Positions 33,265 to 41,745 of a DNA stretch of 64,000 nucleotides are shown here, piece by piece; the stretch's first letter is position 1, and the number at the start of each line of letters is the position of its first letter. The position numbers and the translations under genes were made by a program. Below the pieces are notes generated by a model. The model was given only the letters and a program-made list of their open reading frames with translations. It was not told the origin of the DNA and searched no databases. Source of the stretch: Nonomuraea jiangxiensis (GTDB lineage: Bacteria > Actinomycetota > Actinomycetes > Streptosporangiales > Streptosporangiaceae); contig NZ_FNDJ01000023.1 in NCBI RefSeq assembly GCF_900099965.1, forward strand, positions 62,001-126,000, read 5' to 3'.

Positions 33265-33828
33265 ATGCGCGGGTTGTTTGCGTCGCTGTCGCTGCTCGCG
33301 GCGGTCATGTTGATCACGGGGTGCGGCGAGGACGCCCCGGCTGATCCGGCGCTGCGGGCCGAGCTGCTGACGATGATGGAACGCGACCAGCAGGTCAGAG
33401 CCCCCGGCGCGGACCCCGACCGGATGGCCGGCGTGGATCGCGCCAACACCGAACGGATGCGGCGGATCCTCGACACGCACGGCTGGCCCGGCCACGCCCT
33501 GGTGGGCGAGGACGGCGCCCACGCGGCCTGGGTGATGGTCCAGCACGCCGACCTCGACCCCGAATTCCAGCGTCGCGGCCTCGCGCTGATGCGGCAGGCC
33601 GTGGCGAAGGACGACGCCGATCCGGGAGACCTGGCCTACCTCACCGACCGGGTACGGGTGGCGGAGAAGAAGCCGCAGGTGTACGGCACGCAGTGGGGTG
33701 TGGACGCGGAGGGGACGTGGCAGCCGCGCACCCCCATCGAGAACGAGGCCGAGGTGGACGAACGCCGTGCCGAAGCCGGGCTGCAGCCGCTGCGGGACTA
33801 CCTGAAGGAGCTGCAGTCCATGCAGTGA
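33265..33828 (+). CDS. DUF6624-type lipoprotein
   Basis: 187 aa from ATG 33265 (GGAAAGG upstream). Lipobox LITGC near residue 19-20. The rest carries the DUF6624 pattern: MERDQQVRAPGAD, VDRANTERMRRILDTHGWPG, LVGEDGAHAAWVMVQHADLD, FQRRGLALMRQAV, LAYLTDRVRVAEKKPQVYGT. Family function is unknown. The frame opens earlier (33229), but the lipoprotein signal fixes the start. Confidence 0.85.
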   Translation: MRGLFASLSLLAAVMLITGCGEDAPADPALRAELLTMMERDQQVRAPGADPDRMAGVDRANTERMRRILDTHGWPGHALVGEDGAHAAWVMVQHADLDPEFQRRGLALMRQAVAKDDADPGDLAYLTDRVRVAEKKPQVYGTQWGVDAEGTWQPRTPIENEAEVDERRAEAGLQPLRDYLKELQSMQ

Positions 33829-33857
33829 CGCACCCGGCCCGCCGTTCGCGGGCCGCC

Positions 33858-34778
33858 TCAGGTTTCCGCCGCCTCCGACGAGCCCTGGGCTGCCGGTGAA
33901 CGGGTGAGCAGCGCCCTGGCGGACTTGCGGAACGCCGCCACCAGGCGGTTGCGGTCGCCGGCCCGGGTCGCCAGCACGACGTGACTCGGCTCGACGCCCT
34001 CCAGGGGGATCGAGGTGACGTCCGGGCGGAGGCTGACGAAGATCGGGCCGGCCGCGATGGCCACCGCCTCCCCGGCGGCGATCAGTTCGAACTTGTCCTC
34101 GATGCCGGCGATGAGCGGGCCGCCGGGGGCCGGGCGGCCGTCGGGCCGGGGATCGATACGCCAGTACGCCTCCCAGACCGGGTCCGGGTCGGCCAGCCGG
34201 GGCAGCGGCTCGTCGGCGATGTCGTCCAGCGTCACGGACTCCTGGCCCGCCAGGCGGTGGTCACGCGAGACCAGCAGCATGCGCGGCTCGTCGTACAGGA
34301 TCGTCACGTCGAGCCCGTCGGTCGCGAACGGCAGGCGGGTCACCACAGCGTCCACACGGTGGTCGAGCAGGGCGGGGCGCGGCTCGTTCCAGGCCACGTG
34401 TGAGGTGCGTACGTCGGCGTCAGGGTGCAGGCGGCGCAGCTCGCGCACGGCCGGCGTGACGATGAGGCCCGACGTGTACCCGATCGTGATCCGGCTGGGC
34501 CGAGCGGCGGCGCGGGCCTGCGCCGCCGCCTGGGCGGCCGAGCGCAGCAGCGTCTTGGCGCGGGGCAGGAAGACCTCGCCCGCCTCGGTGAGCCGCGTGC
34601 CCTGCGACGTACGGTCGAGCAGGCGGGCGCCCAGTTGCCGCTCAAGGCCGCGGATCTGGCGGCTCAGCGACGGCTGGGTGATGTGCAGGGCCTCGGCGGC
34701 GCGGCCGAAGTGCCGGTGCTCGGCGACGGCCGTGAAGTAGCGTACGAGCCGCAGATCGAGGTCGGGCGATTCGGTCAT
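33858..34778 (-). CDS. LysR-family transcriptional regulator
   Basis: 306 aa from ATG 34778. HTH: LRLVRYFTAVAEHRHFGRAA, EALHITQPSLSRQIRGLERQ, LGARLLDRTSQGTRLTEAGE. Substrate domain starts ITIGYTSGLIVTPAVRELRR. Divergent from the SDR gene at 34894, 115 bases away, which is its likely target. The open frame further upstream overlaps the divergent gene and is not used. Confidence 0.93.
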   Translation of the reverse strand: MTESPDLDLRLVRYFTAVAEHRHFGRAAEALHITQPSLSRQIRGLERQLGARLLDRTSQGTRLTEAGEVFLPRAKTLLRSAAQAAAQARAAARPSRITIGYTSGLIVTPAVRELRRLHPDADVRTSHVAWNEPRPALLDHRVDAVVTRLPFATDGLDVTILYDEPRMLLVSRDHRLAGQESVTLDDIADEPLPRLADPDPVWEAYWRIDPRPDGRPAPGGPLIAGIEDKFELIAAGEAVAIAAGPIFVSLRPDVTSIPLEGVEPSHVVLATRAGDRNRLVAAFRKSARALLTRSPAAQGSSEAAET

Positions 34779-34893
34779 ATCCCGCAGCTTACTGCGGTGA
34801 TGCCTGAAACGTATTGCCCGATGCGGAACAGGCTTTGGACGCGGGACGGCGCCGGCTCCGACGATGGGAACACCGCTGAAGAAGGAGATCATC

Positions 34894-35778
34894 ATGCGTG
34901 TTTTCGTCACCGGGGCCACGGGTTTCGTGGGTTCCGCCGTCGTTCGTGAGCTCATCGAGGCCGGGCACCAGGTGGCCGGCCTGGCCCGTACGGACGAGGC
35001 CGCCGCCGCGTTGAGGGCCGCGGGAGCCGAGCCCCGCCCCGGCTCGCTCGACGACCTCGCCGGCCTGCGCGACGGGGCCGCCGCCGCGGACGGCGTCATC
35101 CACCTGGCCTTCGTGCACGACTTCGCGAACTTCGAGGCCGCCAACCAGACCGACCGGCGGGCCATCGCGGCGCTCGGCGAGGCGCTGGCGGGGTCCGGCC
35201 GGCCGTTCGTGATCACTTCGGGCACCGGCGTGCTCCCGCCCGGCCGCGTCGGCACCGAGGAGGACGAGCCGGGGACGCATTCGCCTCGGGGGGCCGCCGA
35301 GCAGGTGGGGCTGTCGTTCGTGGAGCGCGGGGTGCGGGCCTCGCTGGTGCGGCTGCCGCTGGTGCATGGGGAGGGCGACCCGGGGTTCGTCGCGACCGCG
35401 ATCGGCATCGCCCGCGAGAAGGGCGTCTCCGCCTACGTGGGCGACGGCGACCACCGCTGGTCGAGCGTGCACCGGCTGGACGCCGCCCGCCTGTACCGGC
35501 TGGCCCTGGAGGAGGCTCCCACGGGCGCACGGCTGCACGCCGTCGCCGAGGAGGGCGTGCCGGTACGCGACATCGCCGGCGTCATCGGGAGCCGGCTCGG
35601 CGTGCCGGTGACCGCGATCACCTCGGGGGAGGCGTACGAGCACTTCGGCTGGCTGGCCTCCTTCGTCACGCTGGACATGCCGGCCTCCTCCGCCCTGACC
35701 CAGAAACTGCTGGACTGGCATCCCGCCCGGCCCGGGCTCATCGAGGACCTGAACGCGGGACACTACTTCAAGGGCTGA
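34894..35778 (+). CDS. NAD-dependent epimerase/dehydratase family (extended SDR) protein
   Basis: 294 aa, ATG 34894 with AAGGAGA upstream. MRVFVTGATGFVGSAVVREL is the extended SDR nucleotide motif; GVIHLAFVHDFANFEAANQT, FVITSGTGVLP and LVRLPLVHGEGDPGFVATAI follow, as in the group of small NAD-epimerase-like oxidoreductases (YbjT/SDR_a type) regulated by divergent LysR proteins. The YxxxK pair is not evident. Substrate unknown. Confidence 0.88.
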   Translation: MRVFVTGATGFVGSAVVRELIEAGHQVAGLARTDEAAAALRAAGAEPRPGSLDDLAGLRDGAAAADGVIHLAFVHDFANFEAANQTDRRAIAALGEALAGSGRPFVITSGTGVLPPGRVGTEEDEPGTHSPRGAAEQVGLSFVERGVRASLVRLPLVHGEGDPGFVATAIGIAREKGVSAYVGDGDHRWSSVHRLDAARLYRLALEEAPTGARLHAVAEEGVPVRDIAGVIGSRLGVPVTAITSGEAYEHFGWLASFVTLDMPASSALTQKLLDWHPARPGLIEDLNAGHYFKG

Positions 35779-35794
35779 CCCCTCCTCCCTGGTC

Positions 35795-35836
35795 CTGACC
35801 GGCCGCTGGCCGTTGTCGAACGAACGTGCCGGTCAG
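35795..35836. terminator. possible bidirectional stem-loop
   Basis: CTGACCGG (35795-35802) and CCGGTCAG (35829-35836) are a perfect 8-base inverted repeat with a 26-base loop, placed between the convergent stops at 35778 and 35868. A long loop makes it weak; still the best candidate terminator for both genes. Confidence 0.4.
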
Positions 35837-35867
35837 TCGCATAAGGGTCGTCGCGGCGGCATGCGGT

Positions 35868-36227
35868 TCAGCCCACGCCCCAGATCGGCCGGTCGGGATC
35901 GGCGGGAGGAAGTTTCGACAAGATGGCGGCCACGCTGTCCCAGTCGGCCACCTCGACGTTGTTGGTCATGAGGCGGAGTCGTTCGGCGATCTCGTGGTGC
36001 GCGTCGAGGAGTACCTGGATGCCCGCGATGATCTGACCGGTGACCGCCTCGTAACCGCTGGCGCCGCCCTGGCCCTTGAAGAACGTCGCGCCCTCTGTGG
36101 TGCCGCCCCAGAAGTCGCCGATGGCGTTCAGGTCCTCGGCGGCCTCGGTGACGAACCTGGCCAGGTCCTCCCTTTCGAGGTCGAACGCTGCTGCCACCCC
36201 GCGGACCGGAGCTTTGTGGAACTCCAT
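35868..36227 (-). CDS. small helical WXG100-like protein
   Basis: 119 aa, all-helical. DLERFVTEAAED-type helix (LARFVTEAAEDLNAIGDFWG) leads to FWGGTTEG, a W-x-G turn at about residue 40, and a second long helix (ITGQIIAG... LLDAHHEIAERLRLM). This helix-WxG-helix pattern is that of ESX/WXG100 partners, though the C-terminal Y-x-x-x-D/E signal is not seen. Seven bases behind the CpnT-N-like gene, so probably its secretion partner. Confidence 0.6.
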   Translation of the reverse strand: MEFHKAPVRGVAAAFDLEREDLARFVTEAAEDLNAIGDFWGGTTEGATFFKGQGGASGYEAVTGQIIAGIQVLLDAHHEIAERLRLMTNNVEVADWDSVAAILSKLPPADPDRPIWGVG

Positions 36228-36234
36228 GCCGTCC

Positions 36235-37143
36235 TCAGCCTCCCGCCGGCTTGTGAGCCATGGTGAAGTACAGGAGCACCCGGCCCAGGGTCTCCTTCCA
36301 GGTGGGGATGAGCTCCTCGCCCGACTGCCCGTTCATGGCGTCGTACGAGGGGCCGTACCCGATCGACCCGCCGGCCAGGCGGCTCAGGAAATACTGGACG
36401 TCCGCGTTCGCGGTCACCTTCCTGGCCACGGGCGCGGCCGCGTCGAACACCCCGTAGAAGGCGACCGAGGCGGCGAACTCCTTCAGCGCCTGCGTGGCGT
36501 TCTCCCCGAGCGAGCCGGGGTCCTCACCGCGCGCCGCCTTGACGCCCGCCACGACCGCCACGTCGCCCACGGCGAAGAAGACGCTGCCGATCGTGTACTC
36601 CGTCAGCTTGCTCAGCACGATCTTGGCGATGCTGTGTTCCAGCAGCTTCGCCAGCAGCCGGGCCTGCGCCCGCCGGATGAGGATCTGCGTGATCTGGTAC
36701 GCCGCCCCGGCCTGCCAGGGGAAGGTGGTGATGAAGACGAAGCTGGCGAGGTTCGCCAGGGCCAGCGTCCAGTACGCGTCCCGGGCGGCCTTGATCGTCT
36801 CGGCGAAGTCGACGCAGGCGGCGCTGTTGTCGCGGCACCGTCTTGCGAGCTTGGCGGCGTACCCGTCCGCCTCGGGCTGCCGGTACAGCTCGGCGGTGAC
36901 CGCCGACTTGAACGCCTCCACTCCGTCCCCTTCGTTCCTGCGCCACACCGACTCCGCGGCCGGGTAGGTGCGGTCGGGGCTCTGCTCGATGCGGTCGGCC
37001 AGGCGGGCCCAGACGGCGGCGGCCTGGCGGGCCTTGTCCGGATCGCCCTCGGGATAGTCGACGGCCAGCATCTCGAACACGAAGGCGGCGATGCCGAGGG
37101 TGCCGAACCCGTAGATGCTCGCGCGACCGGGATTGATCCTCAA
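36235..37143 (-). CDS. protein with WXG100-like / CpnT-N-like secretion domain, no toxin domain
   Basis: 302 aa. The first 150 residues (YPEGDPDKARQAAAVWARLA, YPAAESVWRRNEGDGVEAFK, then CRDNSAACVDFAETI) match the N-terminal domain known from CpnT-like and other ESX-associated polymorphic toxins, where it directs export. A hydrophobic helix pair (YWTLALANLASFVFITTFPW) and a helical middle follow, but after residue 250 there is no recognisable toxin domain; it ends KETLGRVLLYFTMAHKPAGG. Start overlaps the YbaB gene stop by four bases. Possibly a pore/translocation module or an orphaned toxin N-terminus. Confidence 0.7.
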   Translation of the reverse strand: MRINPGRASIYGFGTLGIAAFVFEMLAVDYPEGDPDKARQAAAVWARLADRIEQSPDRTYPAAESVWRRNEGDGVEAFKSAVTAELYRQPEADGYAAKLARRCRDNSAACVDFAETIKAARDAYWTLALANLASFVFITTFPWQAGAAYQITQILIRRAQARLLAKLLEHSIAKIVLSKLTEYTIGSVFFAVGDVAVVAGVKAARGEDPGSLGENATQALKEFAASVAFYGVFDAAAPVARKVTANADVQYFLSRLAGGSIGYGPSYDAMNGQSGEELIPTWKETLGRVLLYFTMAHKPAGG

Positions 37144-37505
37144 CGCCGCCGAGCCCCATCAGTACGGTCGCCGTCCAGCAGCGTGCCGGCGATGAACGGC
37201 GCCACCAGGTCGTTCGCCTCCTGCTGGGCGTCGCGCGCCGCCCGTGCGGCGGCCTCCATGATCGCCGCCGCGAGCTGGTCGGAGCCGAGCCGCATGGCGC
37301 GCGGATCGATCGTGAGCCCGACGAGCGTCCCGGTCTGCGTCACGTTCACCACCACCCGGCCGTCGGCCGCCTCACCCCGGCCTTTGACGGAGCCGATCCG
37401 ATCGCGCAGCCCTTCCAGCGCCGCCAGATCCTGCTGAAAGCCCTGAAGGAGCCTGCCCAGTTCCTGGTCGCCATCGGTGGCGAACGGATCTGTCGGTGAT
37501 GTCAT
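37140..37505 (-). CDS. YbaB/EbfC-family protein
   Basis: 121 aa. A long helix (DQELGRLLQGFQQDLAALEG), a short sheet (GRVVVNVTQTGTLVGLTIDP) and a final helix (LAAAIMEAAARAARDAQQEA) form the YbaB fold. In actinomycetes such small YbaB-like proteins are routinely encoded before WXG100/ESX-type effectors, as here. Strong GGAGGCGGG ribosome site before the ATG. First gene of a three-gene unit; its promoter must lie in the AT-rich stretch upstream. Confidence 0.85.
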   Translation of the reverse strand: MTSPTDPFATDGDQELGRLLQGFQQDLAALEGLRDRIGSVKGRGEAADGRVVVNVTQTGTLVGLTIDPRAMRLGSDQLAAAIMEAAARAARDAQQEANDLVAPFIAGTLLDGDRTDGARRR

Positions 37506-37533
37506 CCCGCCTCCTGATCACCCGCGCGAGCTC

Positions 37534-37568
37534 CTTAATATACATAAAAAGATAGGAAATAAGGGTTT
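37534..37568 (-). promoter_or_regulatory. AT-rich promoter region of the YbaB operon
   Basis: About 35 bases with very few G/C, including TATATT on the reverse strand (37542-37537) at about 32 bases before the start codon, in a DNA context that is otherwise over 65 percent G+C by eye. No good -35 hexamer is evident, so the exact promoter is uncertain. Confidence 0.4.
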
Positions 37569-37593
37569 TCCGGCTCCGGGGTGGGCCGCTCTG

Positions 37594-38646
37594 TCATGGC
37601 TGAGGAACGGCGGCCAGGTTCACCACGCGCACTCCGTCGGCCTGGGTCCAGAAGATGACGCCGCCGCCTGTCGACCACTGCGTTTCACCCGACGGCAGCT
37701 TGGCTCCCTCGAAGCTCACGGTCGTATTCGAGCGGGCGTCGTAAATCTCCCCAGAGCCGGTGAGGAAGCGATCCCGGTACGGATAACCGCGCAACCCCCG
37801 GTGCACCTGGTTCCAGCCGCCGTCGCTGCGCTGCACGATGGCATGCTCCCCGCGTGTCCCGGTGCACCAGGTCGGCCCGCAACGCAGGCCCTCAACCCCT
37901 GCCGCGGGGCGGACCTCGATGGTGCGCCCCGTCTGCAGATTGACGACTCTCGTCGGATTCGTACGCACGTCCAGAGGCTCGTCCGTCGCCCACGGCCACT
38001 CCACAAGCTGCAGCCCCTTGGACCTGGCCACCCGTTCGAGAGTCCCGCCGTCGATCCCCATCCGCCAGACGCCATCCAGCGGTGCCGACCAGACAACATC
38101 CTGACCGGCGAGCGCGATGCGATCGATGTTCTTCCCCAGGGTCGGGCCGACCTTCCTGGCCTGCCCACCGGGCCGCAAGGGAACGACCCAGAAATGCCCG
38201 TCGGCGATCCAGAGCACCCGCTCACGGTCGACGGCCAGTTGTTGCGGGGCTTGCCCGAGCGTGGCGACCAAGCGCGAACGCTTGGAGCGGGAGTCGTACA
38301 CCTTGAGTGCTCCCGGCTCGGCCCAGACCAGCACCTCTGTGGCGCTGATCGCCGCCAACGGCCTGGAGTGCCCAGGCATGGTGAACACGGCCTGCGGCCA
38401 CACCCGCTCGACCGCGTTCCTCCGCGGCTCCACCGTGTCCATGACACCAGGCGCTGCCGCGGGCCAGGCGACCAGCATGCCCCACCCCAGGGTCGCCGCG
38501 CAGACCGCCGCGAGCGCCCCCTTGGCCCTCCTGCGCACCAGGCTCCGCTGTTTCGCCATCACGCCGGGCAGCACATCCCGGTTCTCGGCCCGATCGGCGA
38601 TGGTGCGCAACGCCTGGGCCAACCGTTCCTCGGTTGTCATCTCCAC
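37594..38646 (-). CDS. membrane-anchored beta-propeller protein, partner of SigE-type sigma (anti-sigma-like)
   Basis: 350 aa. A short cytoplasmic N-terminus (MTTEERLAQALRTIADRAEN), a basic stretch, one helix (GALAAVCAATLGWGMLVAW), then an outer domain made of propeller-like repeats (WPQAVFTMPGHSRPLAAIS; EVLVWAEPGALKVYDSR; ERVLWIADGHFWVVPL; QDVVWSAPLDGVWRMGI). The start overlaps the sigma gene by ten bases. Proteins in this position behind SigE-family sigma genes are generally thought to restrain the sigma factor; no zinc-finger anti-sigma motif is visible. Confidence 0.8.
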   Translation of the reverse strand: MEMTTEERLAQALRTIADRAENRDVLPGVMAKQRSLVRRRAKGALAAVCAATLGWGMLVAWPAAAPGVMDTVEPRRNAVERVWPQAVFTMPGHSRPLAAISATEVLVWAEPGALKVYDSRSKRSRLVATLGQAPQQLAVDRERVLWIADGHFWVVPLRPGGQARKVGPTLGKNIDRIALAGQDVVWSAPLDGVWRMGIDGGTLERVARSKGLQLVEWPWATDEPLDVRTNPTRVVNLQTGRTIEVRPAAGVEGLRCGPTWCTGTRGEHAIVQRSDGGWNQVHRGLRGYPYRDRFLTGSGEIYDARSNTTVSFEGAKLPSGETQWSTGGGVIFWTQADGVRVVNLAAVPQP

Positions 38647-39107
38647 CTCCCCGTGAGAGCGTCCGCGCGGACGCGGAGCGTGGCCAGCGCACGCGAGACC
38701 TGGCTGCGGACGGTCGCCTGCGAGATGCCGAGCCTCGCCGCGATCTCCTCATCGGCGAGATCCTCGTAGTAGCGCAGCACCAGCACCGCGCGCTGCCTGG
38801 CCGGTAAGGCCCGCAGACGCTGCCAGATCTCGCCGAGCTCGGGTTCGTCATCGTGGACCGGCGAGGGAATGTCAGCGGTAAGGTGCTCCCGCCGTCGCCT
38901 GCGCCACCAGCTCACATGCTGCCGCGCCATGATCGTTCTCACGTAGCCCTCGGGGTCGTCCTTGTTGCGCACACGCCGCCACGAGGAGCTCAGCTTGAGC
39001 AGCGCCTCCTGGACCAGATCGGCCGCGTCATCGGCGTTGCCGGTCAGCACCAGGCCGTAGCGCAGCAGTGCATGGCTTCTGGCGCGGACGAACTCCTCGA
39101 ACTCCAC
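38637..39107 (-). CDS. SigE-family ECF RNA polymerase sigma factor
   Basis: 156 aa from GTG 39107 (VEFEEFVRARSHALLRYG is the usual opening of this family). Region 2: LVLTGNADDAADLVQEALLK, GYVRTIMARQHVSWWRRRRR; region 4: LRALPARQRAVLVLRYYEDL, ADEEIAARLGISQATVRSQV. Alternative in-frame starts exist at 39122 and 39206. Cotranscribed with the propeller membrane protein. Regulon unknown; the neighbouring YbaB/WXG operon may be part of it. Confidence 0.9.
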   Translation of the reverse strand: MEFEEFVRARSHALLRYGLVLTGNADDAADLVQEALLKLSSSWRRVRNKDDPEGYVRTIMARQHVSWWRRRRREHLTADIPSPVHDDEPELGEIWQRLRALPARQRAVLVLRYYEDLADEEIAARLGISQATVRSQVSRALATLRVRADALTGRWR

Positions 39108-39431
39108 CTTCCAGGGACGCACAGGCCGACGTCCTCGTTGCAAGAACTTTTGTAGGGTGGGGACGATACGGCAGGCTGAGGGCGCGAAGGAGGCGGCGGT
39201 GCACAACGTCCGCGTTCACCTTTGCGTCCGGGTTCGGCCGGGACGGCGTGGGCAGTCGCCGCGGCCGCTGGAGTTCCGGCCGATCGGCACGAACGGCTAC
39301 GTCAGCACGTGGGGCGCGATCATGAGCGTCTGCCCACCGAAGCACGCCTGAGCCCACCGCTCGGCTCAGGCACACGAGCTGGGGGCGCTGTCGGCGCCCA
39401 CCCTGCGTACCGTCCCGGGAGACGTTCCTCC

Positions 39432-40631
39432 ATGCCTGCTGTTTTCACACGAATGATCGCTGCCCTGCGTTCGGATATGGTCAGCGGCCTGCTGCTCATC
39501 GGCGCCGCCCTCGTTGCGATGATCTGGGCGAACTCTTCACTCGCCGGCTCCTATGAGGCACTGCGCACCTTCGCCTTCGGCCCGGCCGGGCTGCACCTGC
39601 GCCTGACCGTCCAGGAGTGGGCGGCTGACGGGCTGCTGACGGTGTTCTTCTTCATCGTCGGTAACGAGCTCAAGCAGGAGCTCGTGCACGGCGAACTCAG
39701 GGATCCGCGCCGGGCGATGCTGCCTATCGTCGCCGCGCTCGGCGGTGTCGCCGTGCCCGCCGCGGTGTTCCTCGCGGTCAATGCCGGCTCCGGCGGTGAG
39801 GCGGCGCGCGGCTGGGGCATCCCGATGGCCACCGACATCGCCTTCGCGTTGGCGGTGCTGGCCATCGTGGGGCGGCGCCTGCCCACGCCGCTGCGGACGT
39901 TCCTGCTGACGCTGGCGACCGTGGACGACGTGTGCGCGGTCATCGTCATCGCCGTCGGCTACACCGCCGACCTGAACCTGGCCGCGCTGGTCATGGCGGC
40001 CGCGGGTCTGGCCGGCTGGGCCTGGTTGCAGTACGGGCGCGACCGGGCCGCCGCCGGGCTGCGGTCGAGGGTGACGGGCCGGCTGTTGCAGGGGCCGTTC
40101 GCCGTACTGATCTGGGTGCTGGTGCACGGTTCGGGCGTGCACGCCACCGTCGCCGGCGTTGCGATGGGCCTGCTGATGCGTACCCGTGCCCGCGACGGCG
40201 AGACGACCTCACCCTCCCACCGGGCCGAGGAGGCACTACGGCCGGTCAGTTCCGGCCTCGTGCTGCCGGTGTTCGCGTTGATGTCGGCCGGCATCAGCCT
40301 GTCCGGGGCGGGCGGTTTCTGGTCCAGCACCATCACCTGGGGCGTGCTGGCCGGACTGATCGGCGGCAAACTCATCGGCGTCTTCGGCGCGTCCTGGCTG
40401 GTCGCCCGCTTCACCAGCGCTCACCTCAACCCGCAGTTGTCCTGGATCGACATCGCCGGTCTCGGCGTGCTCGCGAGCATCGGCTTCACCATCTCCCTGC
40501 TGTTCGCCGAACTCTCCTACACCAGCCAGGCCCACCTCACCCAGGCCAAGGGCGCTATCCTGCTGGCCTCCGCCGTCGCCTGCGTGCTGGGAGCGGTGGT
40601 GCTCGGCCTCCGCAACCGCAACCGGGAATGA
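39432..40631 (+). CDS. nhaA: Na+/H+ antiporter NhaA
   Basis: 399 aa, 12 helices. Family landmarks in order: MIWANSSLAGSYEAL, LTVFFFIVGNELKQELVHGE (the conserved FFF-VG-E-K-E loop), GWGIPMATDIAFALAVLAIV, and the ion-binding Asp pair in TLATVDDVCAVIVIAVGYT (about residues 165-183). Ends with GIGFTISLLFAELSY-like SIGFTISLLFAELSY. Exports Na+ or Li+ in exchange for about two H+ at alkaline pH. ATG at 39432; the open frame before it is not conserved. A second Na+/H+ antiporter, of CPA1 type, lies broken at 16-17 kb. Confidence 0.95.
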   Translation: MPAVFTRMIAALRSDMVSGLLLIGAALVAMIWANSSLAGSYEALRTFAFGPAGLHLRLTVQEWAADGLLTVFFFIVGNELKQELVHGELRDPRRAMLPIVAALGGVAVPAAVFLAVNAGSGGEAARGWGIPMATDIAFALAVLAIVGRRLPTPLRTFLLTLATVDDVCAVIVIAVGYTADLNLAALVMAAAGLAGWAWLQYGRDRAAAGLRSRVTGRLLQGPFAVLIWVLVHGSGVHATVAGVAMGLLMRTRARDGETTSPSHRAEEALRPVSSGLVLPVFALMSAGISLSGAGGFWSSTITWGVLAGLIGGKLIGVFGASWLVARFTSAHLNPQLSWIDIAGLGVLASIGFTISLLFAELSYTSQAHLTQAKGAILLASAVACVLGAVVLGLRNRNRE

Positions 40632-40636
40632 CGAAC

Positions 40637-41223
40637 TCATCGCCCTTGGGCGCCGGTTGCCAGCGCGGTCAGCAACTGCTCCAGCGCGGGAGTGAGCGGC
40701 TCGGCCCGTACGGCGAGCGACGTGACAAGGGTTGGCCGGGTCAGCGGGCGGATGGCGATGCCCGGGGCGAGGGGGAGGCCGGAGACCTCGTAGAAGACGG
40801 TCCAGGACGGGGCACTTGCGGCGATGTCGGCCAGGATCTCGCGCAGCCGGGGTTCGGCGGCCAGCGGGGGGCCGGCAGGAAGCGCGACGTAGAGGGGGTC
40901 GGTCCAGACGGGAATCAGCTTCAGGCCGGGGGCCGTGGTGAGGGCGCGGATCAGTCGGCGTCCAGTTGCCCTTCGCGTACGGCGGTGAGCCGTTCGGCCG
41001 GGGGGAGCCGCTTCGGCCGGACGCGCAGTCGGGGCGCGACAGCGACCAGCGCTGCCAGGCTGCGGTAGAGGCGCTGGCCGGGGCCGTGAATCGTGCCGAG
41101 TCGTAGGGCGCCGTCGGTGCCTGCGACAATGTCGGCGGCCACCTGGCGGGTGCGTTCGGCCGCCCGGGCGAAGCCGCCTTCCTCGGCCACGTCGAGGAAG
41201 TACCGCAGTTGCCGGAGCTCCAT
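40637..41223 (-). pseudogene. LysR-family regulator, internal deletion and frameshift
   Basis: MELRQLRYFLDVAEEGGFARAAE is a LysR start, but at about 41150 the sequence jumps to RQVAADIVAGTDGALRLGTI, omitting the recognition helix and linker (about 60 residues). A second lesion near 40955 (one base lost in GACGCCGACTGA) ends the frame; the sense continues in another frame as LIRALTTAPGLKLIPVWTDP and LYVALPAGPPLAAEP to a stop at 40637. Without its DNA-binding helix it cannot work as a regulator. Confidence 0.8.
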
Positions 41224-41336
41224 TCGTCCTTCCGGGATTTATCACGATTGATGATTTCTCCCTGCGACAACTGCTTCTGGTTCGGCGGATGTTCCCGCGC
41301 TGGAATGGGTCCTGATCGTTCCTGGAAGGAGTTGCC

Positions 41337-41649
41337 ATGTCAGAGGCCATGGTCGTGTCAGACGGGGCCGCGGAGGTGGTGGAGCTGTCGCCTGGCAGCG
41401 CGTTCCGGCTACTGGCCGATGCCGGCGGGACAGAGGGCCCACTCGGCGCCAACCGGCTCACGTTGAGCGCGGGGCCGACGGCGCCAGGCCGCACTGTCAC
41501 ACGCTGTGTTCGACTACTTCAGGCTGCTCGGGCGGATCGCACAAGGCTTGGACGCGCCGGAAAGCCTGCTGCCGGAGCAGGACCGCTTTGACGTGCATTT
41601 CGTGGACGGCGGCACACGGTGGTCGAGCATGCGGGCGGGCGTGTCATGA
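41337..41649 (+). pseudogene. cupin-domain protein, core deleted
   Basis: Starts well (ATG 41337, AAGGAG upstream; ELSPGSAFRLLADAGGTEGP, GANRLTLSAG) and then, in a second frame, DGARPHCHTLC, that is the beginning of the metal-binding PHxH motif. It next runs, in a third frame, into LFDYFRLLGRIAQGLDAPES, LLPEQDRFDVHFVDG, the normal C-terminal part of such cupin proteins. The barrel strands between are missing. Divergent from the LysR pseudogene, its likely former regulator. Confidence 0.7.
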
Positions 41650-41745
41650 CCGCCGGCACCCTGGCCCCGGACTCCCCGCCCCACCCTGACGACATCATGC
41701 TTCAACCTCGAATAGCCTTCGTGGCGGGTCGGAAGGGGTGCGCTG

